Source: Armatimonadota bacterium (lineage in GTDB: Bacteria; Sysuimicrobiota; Sysuimicrobiia; Sysuimicrobiales; Kaftiobacteriaceae). From it: a stretch of DNA of 9,694 nt. Within the stretch, counting starts at the first letter, position 1. Every line of letters begins with the position of its first letter. Both the position numbers and the translations under genes were made by a program. The stretch spans positions 1 to 9,694 of the forward strand of contig JAIBHM010000050.1 of the NCBI GenBank assembly GCA_020028535.1, read 5' to 3'. The notes under the pieces are model-generated. The model made no database searches. It had not been told where the DNA came from and saw nothing but the letters and a program-made list of their open reading frames with translations. Below are positions 5,456-9,694 of this stretch, in pieces.

Positions 5456-6595
5456 GTGCCATCCCGACTGAGGGGGCGGTTCTCCCGTCCCCTTCTTTAT
5501 TTCTGCGCCACGGTCGCCGTGACCGGCGCGCTGGCCCCTGCGGCCCCCGCTCAATCCGTGCCGGGCTGGCGCCTGCACGAGACCCCACATTTCCTCATTT
5601 ACGCGGTCGACGGGACCCGGGCGTCTCGCGACATCGAGCAAATCAAGGCGGATCTGGAGCTTATCCATATGGAGGTCATCGCGCCGCTGGACCTCCCTCC
5701 GTCACGATTGATCTATCCACTCTACGCATCGCTGGAGGTCTTCCGAAGAGACTGGTGGCACTTTGCCACGCTGGGGTACGGCGACGTGGTGCATGGGTGG
5801 GGAACGACTTACACGGGCGACTCCCGCGAAATCACACCCTACACGCTCACCCGCGTCGTGGTCTCCGATGCGTTTCCCAGGGCGATTCCGCTGCTGAGGT
5901 GGGGATTGGGTGAAGCGCTCGGGGATTCGTTCGCCGGCGTGGACGCCAATGGCCATCTGAAGGCGGCCGTCGATGCGGGGCTCGTCATCCCGGCGTTGCG
6001 GGACATCCTCGCACCAAGCGACTTCGGCAATGCGCTTCCCCTGAGCTACCCCACGGCCGTGTCGTTCATGGCCTTTCTGATCGAGCGTTACGGATTTGCG
6101 CGGACGGCGTCGTTCGTCGAGCGAGTGGACTATCGTTACTTCGATTTTGAGAATTTGTTCATCATGCACTTCCATGCGCGGCTCGCCGAGGTGGAGCGCG
6201 CGTGGCAGGCGCGGATCTCCTCGGCAACGGTGACCGGCAGGATCGATTCGTCCACATACCTCGCGGCCAACAGCTTTATCTACCGGGTTACCCTTGCGGG
6301 GAATCCAGGCCGCCAGATGCTGCTGCCTGATGGGCCGGTTGTGGTCAGCGAGGCGTTTGCCGCCGTGGAGCCATTGCGGAGGCTGAACCTGGAAAGAGTC
6401 CGGACGCGCATGGAGACCGCTGCCCGGGCGAGCCGCCGGGCCGAACAGCAGGAGCAGCGGACAGAGACCACGCTGCGCGGCATCGTGTACGTGGTCGTCC
6501 TTACGCCCATCCTGCTGGCGGTTGCGTGGCTGCTGTGGCCGAGCCTTCGGGCGCGTGTCGGCGCCCCTCGCGTGGCCGGGACCCACCGGCGGTAG
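5456..6595 (+). CDS. Membrane-anchored peptidase-MA-like protein with degenerate active site
   Basis: Predicted exported protein of 379 residues whose central region (about 38-255) resembles the peptidase MA gluzincin fold. It has an N-terminal HETPHFLIY strand; a segment running from EITPYTLTRVVV into LLRWGLGEAL, where the family has HExxH and then W(L)xEGL; SYPTAVSFMAFLIERYG; and a final helix VERAWQARI. The HExxH positions read Y129-T-L-T-R133, so both histidines and the glutamate are gone, while E153 remains. A pseudoenzyme is inferred. Residues about 342-361 form a C-terminal membrane segment, preceded by a charged helix (about 305-338). Residues about 8-33 form a signal peptide. The GTG at 5456 is uncertain: no good ribosome-binding site precedes it, and the rpmE terminator lies in codons 6-17. 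No later start keeps the signal peptide. The gene ends with TAG next to the DUF1385 gene. Confidence 0.68.
   Translation: MPSRLRGRFSRPLLYFCATVAVTGALAPAAPAQSVPGWRLHETPHFLIYAVDGTRASRDIEQIKADLELIHMEVIAPLDLPPSRLIYPLYASLEVFRRDWWHFATLGYGDVVHGWGTTYTGDSREITPYTLTRVVVSDAFPRAIPLLRWGLGEALGDSFAGVDANGHLKAAVDAGLVIPALRDILAPSDFGNALPLSYPTAVSFMAFLIERYGFARTASFVERVDYRYFDFENLFIMHFHARLAEVERAWQARISSATVTGRIDSSTYLAANSFIYRVTLAGNPGRQMLLPDGPVVVSEAFAAVEPLRRLNLERVRTRMETAARASRRAEQQEQRTETTLRGIVYVVVLTPILLAVAWLLWPSLRARVGAPRVAGTHRR
5472..5504 (+). terminator. Rho-independent terminator of rpmE
   Basis: GGGGGCGG (5472-5479) pairs with CCGTCCCC (5485-5492) in an 8-bp stem with one G-T wobble and a TTCTC loop. The T-rich tract TTCTTTATTTCT (5493-5504) follows directly. 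It lies 26 bases after the rpmE stop, and inside the apparent 5' end of the next gene. Confidence 0.88.
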
Positions 6596-6610
6596 GAGGC
6601 GAACGAGGTT

Positions 6611-7498
6611 ATGGCTGACCCGCGGATGCTGATTGGCGGCCAGGCGGTGCTGGAAGGCGTCATGATGCGCTCGCCGCGCTGGACGTCGACCGCCGTGCGT
6701 CTGCCGAGCGGTGAGGTCACCGCGTTCACAAGCGCGTTCGATTCGCTGCTGCTGCGGAGACGCTGGCTGCGGGCCCCGGTCATCCGCGGGGCGATTGTCC
6801 TCTACGAAGCCCTCACGATCGGGATCCGGGCGTTATTTCTGTCAGCAAACGCGGCGCTGGGAGAAGACGAGAAGATGACCCCGCAGCAGGTCGGCCTGTC
6901 CGTCGTGACCGGCCTGGGCCTGGCGATCGCCCTGTTTTTCGTCCTGCCGACCGTTGTCGCGCGCTTAGCCGATCCGTACCTTGCCAGCGTCTACACGCTG
7001 AATCTGGCCGAGGGCGCCGTCCGGGTTGGGATTCTCATCGCGTACATCGCCTCGATCGGGAGGGTCCCGGACATCCGCCGGGTCTTCGGGTACCATGGAG
7101 CGGAGCACAAGGCGGTGAACGCCTATGAGGCGGGGGCGCCGCTCGTGACCGAGACGGTGCGGGTGCACAGCCGCTTCCACCCCCGGTGCGGCACGAGCTT
7201 CCTCCTCATTGTGATGATCGTCGCGATTATCGTCTTCTCGTTCCTCGGCCGGCCCCCGCTGCTGCTGCGCATCGTGAGCCGCCTGGCGCTCATCCCGGTG
7301 GTGGCAGGACTGAGCTACGAAGTGATCCGCGCGGGCGCGCGGTTCCGCTGGTTCCGCCCGCTCGTGGTCCCGGGGATGTGGCTGCAGCGCCTCACGACCC
7401 AGGAGCCCGATGACCGCCAGATCGAGGTCGCCGTGCGGGCGCTACGCGAGGTGCTAGACCGTGAGCAGAAGGGACCCGATATAATGGGTGTGGCATGA
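6611..7498 (+). CDS. DUF1385 (YqhQ-like) membrane protein
   Basis: Member of the DUF1385 family, which includes B. subtilis YqhQ; its biochemical function is not known to me. The 295-residue protein opens with the family signature IGGQAVLEGVMMR (8-20). Conserved blocks YHGAEHKAVNAYEAG (161-175) and HPRCGTS (190-196) contain several His, Glu and Cys residues and could bind metal or form an active site; this is inference. Likely membrane segments are at about 94-117, 135-151, 196-213 and 220-240. The ATG at 6611 is preceded by AGGAGG (6594-6599) overlapping the previous stop, with a long 11-base spacing, and by a closer GAGG (6605-6608). The signature begins only seven residues in, so the start is sound. 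The gene overlaps prfA by 4 bases (ATGA), which suggests translational coupling. Its position ahead of prfA is recurrent in Gram-positive genomes. Confidence 0.9.
   Translation: MADPRMLIGGQAVLEGVMMRSPRWTSTAVRLPSGEVTAFTSAFDSLLLRRRWLRAPVIRGAIVLYEALTIGIRALFLSANAALGEDEKMTPQQVGLSVVTGLGLAIALFFVLPTVVARLADPYLASVYTLNLAEGAVRVGILIAYIASIGRVPDIRRVFGYHGAEHKAVNAYEAGAPLVTETVRVHSRFHPRCGTSFLLIVMIVAIIVFSFLGRPPLLLRIVSRLALIPVVAGLSYEVIRAGARFRWFRPLVVPGMWLQRLTTQEPDDRQIEVAVRALREVLDREQKGPDIMGVA
7480..7485 (+). promoter_or_regulatory. Possible internal -10 element for a near-leaderless prfA transcript
   Basis: A perfect TATAAT lies inside the last codons of the DUF1385 gene, nine bases before the prfA ATG. The only -35 resemblance is TAGACC (7455-7460, four of six, 19-base spacer). 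If it is used, transcription would start at about 7491-7493, leaving almost no leader. It may be chance, because the bases also encode DIMGVA. Confidence 0.3.
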
Positions 7499-8583
7499 GT
7501 ATTGATCGCACCGTGATGATGGAGCGACTGGGCGCGATGTCCGTGCGTTATGAGGAGTTGCTGCGGGCGCTCGCCGATCCGTCCATCTTCGCAGATCCCG
7601 AGCGCTATCAGCAGGTCGCCCGGGAGCAGGCCTCCCTGGCGCAGGCCGTCTCCACGTACCGTGAATACCAGCGGGTGACGCGGGAGATGGAGCAGGTCGC
7701 TCAACTGGCGCGGGAGGAGCAGGACACCGACCTCCGCGAGATGGCAAAAACGGAGGAGGAGCGGCTCCGCGAGGACGCCGAGGCCCTGCTGGCACGATTG
7801 CGCGGGTTGCTGACGCCCAAGGATCCTCTGGCCGACCGCAATATCATCGTGGAGATTCGCGCCGGCGCCGGGGGCGATGAAGCCGGGCTGTTTGCCGGGG
7901 ATCTGTTCCGCATGTACTCGCGCTTCGCGGAACGCAACCGCTGGAAAGTTGAAGTTCTTCAGAGCAGCCCCTCCGAGCTCGGCGGCTTCAAGGAGATCAT
8001 CTTCGCCATCCAGGGCAAAGGCGTGTACCGCCGGCTGAAGTATGAGAGCGGCGTGCATCGCGTGCAGCGCGTCCCCGCGACCGAGGCGGCGGGCCGGATC
8101 CACACGTCGACCGCCACGGTCGCCGTCCTCCCGGAAGCGGAAGAGGTGGACGTCCGCATCCGTCCCGACGAGATCGAGATTGAGACGTACCGGGCCGGCG
8201 GGGCGGGCGGACAGAACGTGAACAAGGTCGAGACGGCCGTGCGCATCAAGCATCTGCCTACCGGACTGGTCGTGGCGTGTCAGGACGAACGCTCTCAACA
8301 CCAGAACCGCGAGAAGGCGATGCGGATCCTGCGGGCCAAACTGCTCGAGCTGGAGGTGCAGCGGCAGCACGAGGCCATCGCGAAGCAGCGCCGCCAGCAG
8401 GTCGGCAGCGGCGAGCGGAGCGAGAAGATCCGCACCTACAACTTTCCACAGAACCGCCTGACGGACCACCGTATTGGGCTCTCCCTGCACCGCCTCAATA
8501 TGGTGCTGGACGGCGACCTGGACGAGTTGTTTGAAGCCCTCGGAGCCGCGGAATTGCGCGACCTCACGTCAGCCCCGAGCTGA
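7495..8583 (+). CDS. prfA: Peptide chain release factor 1
   Basis: RF1 reads UAA and UAG in the ribosomal A site and triggers release of the finished peptide. It has 362 residues, the normal length. The N-terminal helical domain spans about 1-105. The stop-codon recognition tripeptide is PAT (194-196, in HRVQRVPATEAAGRIHTS), which marks RF1 and not RF2 (SPF). The catalytic GGQ is at 238-240 in RAGGAGGQNVNKVETAVRI, and the C-terminal block SEKIRTYNFPQNRLTDHRIG is intact. The ATG lies within the DUF1385 stop (ATGA overlap), and only a weak GGGTG precedes it, so translation is probably coupled. Its own stop is TGA, a codon served by RF2. prmC, which methylates the GGQ glutamine, follows 3 bases later in the same frame. 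Confidence 0.97.
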   Translation: MSIDRTVMMERLGAMSVRYEELLRALADPSIFADPERYQQVAREQASLAQAVSTYREYQRVTREMEQVAQLAREEQDTDLREMAKTEEERLREDAEALLARLRGLLTPKDPLADRNIIVEIRAGAGGDEAGLFAGDLFRMYSRFAERNRWKVEVLQSSPSELGGFKEIIFAIQGKGVYRRLKYESGVHRVQRVPATEAAGRIHTSTATVAVLPEAEEVDVRIRPDEIEIETYRAGGAGGQNVNKVETAVRIKHLPTGLVVACQDERSQHQNREKAMRILRAKLLELEVQRQHEAIAKQRRQQVGSGERSEKIRTYNFPQNRLTDHRIGLSLHRLNMVLDGDLDELFEALGAAELRDLTSAPS

Positions 8584-8586
8584 GCG

Positions 8587-9444
8587 TTGACGACCAAGGA
8601 CGCCTATCTGCTGGGTCGGGATCACCTCAAGGCCGCCGGCGTGCATGAGCCGGCGATCGAGGCGGAGATGCTGTTGCGCTTTGTGCTGGGGATCGACCGC
8701 GCGCAGCTGTACACTCACTGGGACGGCACCATCGCTGCGGCGGCGTGGGAGCAGTACCGCGCGCGGCTGGACGAGCGAGCGGGCGGCCGCCCGGTGCACT
8801 ACATCGTCGGCGAGCGGGAGTTCATGGGGCTGCTGTTTGCCATTGACGAGCGGGTCTTGATCCCTCGCCCGGATACCGAGCTGCTGGTGGAGCACGTCGT
8901 CGCCTGGGTCCGGGACCACGGTGGATCCCGGCTCGTCGACGTCGGCACAGGCAGCGGATGCATCGCGGTCAGCCTGGCCCACGTCCTTCCGCACGTGACA
9001 GTGTATGCGGCGGATCTGTCCCCCGACGCACTGGACGTCGCCCGCGCGAATGCCGCCAGGCACGGCGTGATCGAGCGAATCCATTTCGTGCAGGGCGACC
9101 TGATGCGGTCGCTCCCTCCGGACCTCGCCGGCCGTATCGATGCCGTCGCCAGCAACCCGCCCTACGTTCCCCGCGACCAGGCCTTCCTGCTGTCCCGCGA
9201 GATCACCGCGTTCGAGCCTGAGCAGGCGATCTTTGTCCCCGGCGACGGCACGGAGATGCACAGACGGCTGATCGAGATGGCGCCGCGCTGGCTGCGGCCG
9301 GGTGGTCTGCTGGCGATGGAAGTTGGAGCGGGCCAGGCCCCCACTGTCGGCGACGCCGTGGAGGATGCCGGCGGATTTGATCATGTCGCCCTTCTTCCTG
9401 ATCCCGTGGGTATCGAGCGGGTTGTGTCCGCCACACTGCGGTGA
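8587..9444 (+). CDS. prmC: Release factor glutamine methyltransferase PrmC (HemK)
   Basis: SAM-dependent N5-glutamine methyltransferase that modifies the GGQ glutamine of RF1 and RF2 and so raises termination efficiency. It has 285 residues, typical for the family. The N-terminal helical substrate-binding domain spans about 1-75. The linker signature IPRPDTELLVEHV begins at 92. SAM motif I is VDVGTGSGCIAVSLA (117-131), the acidic ribose-binding position lies in AADLSPDAL (D143), and the catalytic NPPY is at 190-193. The C-terminal VGIERVVSATLR matches the usual ending. The TTG at 8587 is the first possible start after the in-frame prfA TGA and is needed to keep helix 1 (KDAYLLGRDHLKAAG). No clear ribosome-binding site precedes it, so translation probably depends on termination at prfA 3 bases upstream. 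It ends with TGA. Confidence 0.96.
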   Translation: MTTKDAYLLGRDHLKAAGVHEPAIEAEMLLRFVLGIDRAQLYTHWDGTIAAAAWEQYRARLDERAGGRPVHYIVGEREFMGLLFAIDERVLIPRPDTELLVEHVVAWVRDHGGSRLVDVGTGSGCIAVSLAHVLPHVTVYAADLSPDALDVARANAARHGVIERIHFVQGDLMRSLPPDLAGRIDAVASNPPYVPRDQAFLLSREITAFEPEQAIFVPGDGTEMHRRLIEMAPRWLRPGGLLAMEVGAGQAPTVGDAVEDAGGFDHVALLPDPVGIERVVSATLR

Positions 9445-9507
9445 CCGCTCTCCGGCCGTCGCCCGAATCAAAGGGACAGCACTTGAGTGGGCGGAATTAC
9501 TAAAGTG

Positions 9508-9694
9508 ATGTCGTACTACAGTCTTACGTTCGCCAACCTTGGCGAACTCACGCCCCGTCCCATCCCGATCATCCGCGTTGAGCCCGGCGAACGCCGCGCC
9601 CCGCGGCGCGCCCTCGAGACGCTGCGCAACGGCGGGGTGGTGGCGTACCCCACCGACACGGTGTATGGCGTCGGCTGCCGGATCGACAACGAGG
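9508..9694 (+). CDS. Sua5/YciO/YrdC-family protein, N-terminal part (3' truncated by window edge)
   Basis: The frame is open to the window end (62 codons plus one base). The recognisable part is the start of the YrdC fold: ALETLRNGGVVAYPTDTVYGVGCRIDNE, with the family block YPTDTVYG. Family members TsaC/Sua5 make threonylcarbamoyl-AMP for the t6A37 modification of ANN-reading tRNAs. The GC-RID run after the block also recalls YciO-type members, so the exact subgroup is open. Possible in-frame starts are GTG 9487 (AAAGGGA at 9470-9476, ten bases away), GTG 9505 and ATG 9508. A stop at 9484-9486 bounds the frame. None has a convincing ribosome-binding site. An N-terminal stretch of about 36 residues (MSYYSLTFANLGELTPRP..) precedes the usual first helix. 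Location after prmC matches Gram-positive gene order (ywlC in B. subtilis). Confidence 0.78.
   Translation, partial: MSYYSLTFANLGELTPRPIPIIRVEPGERRAPRRALETLRNGGVVAYPTDTVYGVGCRIDNE
9528..9547. repeat. Perfect 9-bp inverted repeat near the start of the Sua5-family gene
   Basis: GTTCGCCAA, two bases (CC), then TTGGCGAAC: a flawless 20-base dyad. It lies 20 bases after the assigned ATG and could be a repressor operator or an RNA hairpin. It does not match operators I know (the gram-positive LexA box has CGAAC and GTTCG in the opposite order and with shorter spacing). Confidence 0.6.

Noticed and set aside
5702..6586. 294-codon minus-strand open frame opposite the peptidase-MA-like gene
   Set aside because: No domain or signal; the plus frame has family resemblance, a signal peptide and a membrane anchor.
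7315..8490. 391-codon open frame on the minus strand across the DUF1385/prfA junction
   Set aside because: It lies opposite two clear genes, has low-complexity His/Leu/Ala/Arg-rich composition and no recognisable domain. It is a by-product of GC-rich third positions.
9528..9547. LexA (SOS) box reading of the palindrome
   Set aside because: Gram-positive LexA sites have CGAAC and GTTCG facing with a 4-base spacer; here the order is reversed with 10 bases between, so it does not fit.

Overview
The window is GC-rich bacterial DNA with every gene on the + strand and almost no intergenic space. It is core chromosome rather than an island: I see no mobile element, tRNA, rRNA or CRISPR array. The order (arginyl-tRNA synthetase, transaldolase, Rho, ribosomal protein L31, DUF1385/YqhQ protein, RF1, PrmC, Sua5/YrdC protein) resembles the tal-rho-rpmE-prfA-prmC-ywlC neighbourhood of Bacillus subtilis. 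With an SLH-domain surface protein and a LysM/M23 wall hydrolase, it suggests a GC-rich Gram-positive-like or deep-branching terrabacterial lineage (for example a Firmicutes-related, Armatimonadota-like or uncultured phylum). The species cannot be named from the sequence.

Region 1 (1-3860): the 3' end of argS; a 198-base gap with a perfect TATAAT and a leader of about 150 nt; then a tight run of an SLH/BsuPI surface protein, a transaldolase and Rho, with gaps of 3 and 14 bases, probably one operon. Region 2 (3861-5118): a structured 193-base intergenic segment followed by a secreted LysM-LysM-M23 peptidoglycan hydrolase. The segment carries an ordered set of sequence blocks resembling the c-di-AMP (ydaO-yuaA) riboswitch, a class known to control cell-wall hydrolases. 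Region 3 (5119-5504): rpmE as a self-contained unit with a strong promoter and a textbook Rho-independent terminator. Region 4 (5456-9444): a membrane-anchored peptidase-MA-like protein with a lost HExxH motif, whose apparent 5' end overlaps that terminator; the DUF1385 membrane protein; prfA (4-base ATGA overlap); and prmC (3 bases after the prfA stop, same frame). PrmC methylates the GGQ glutamine of RF1, so those two form a functional pair. Region 5 (9445-9694): the 5' end of a Sua5/YciO/YrdC-family gene with a perfect 9-bp inverted repeat near its start.

The points most worth a second look are the candidate c-di-AMP riboswitch, the BsuPI domain apparently inserted inside an SLH repeat, the catalytically dead peptidase-MA protein, the terminator embedded in its signal-peptide codons, the palindrome before the Sua5-family core, and a possible leaderless promoter for prfA. 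No obviously new multi-gene system is visible.
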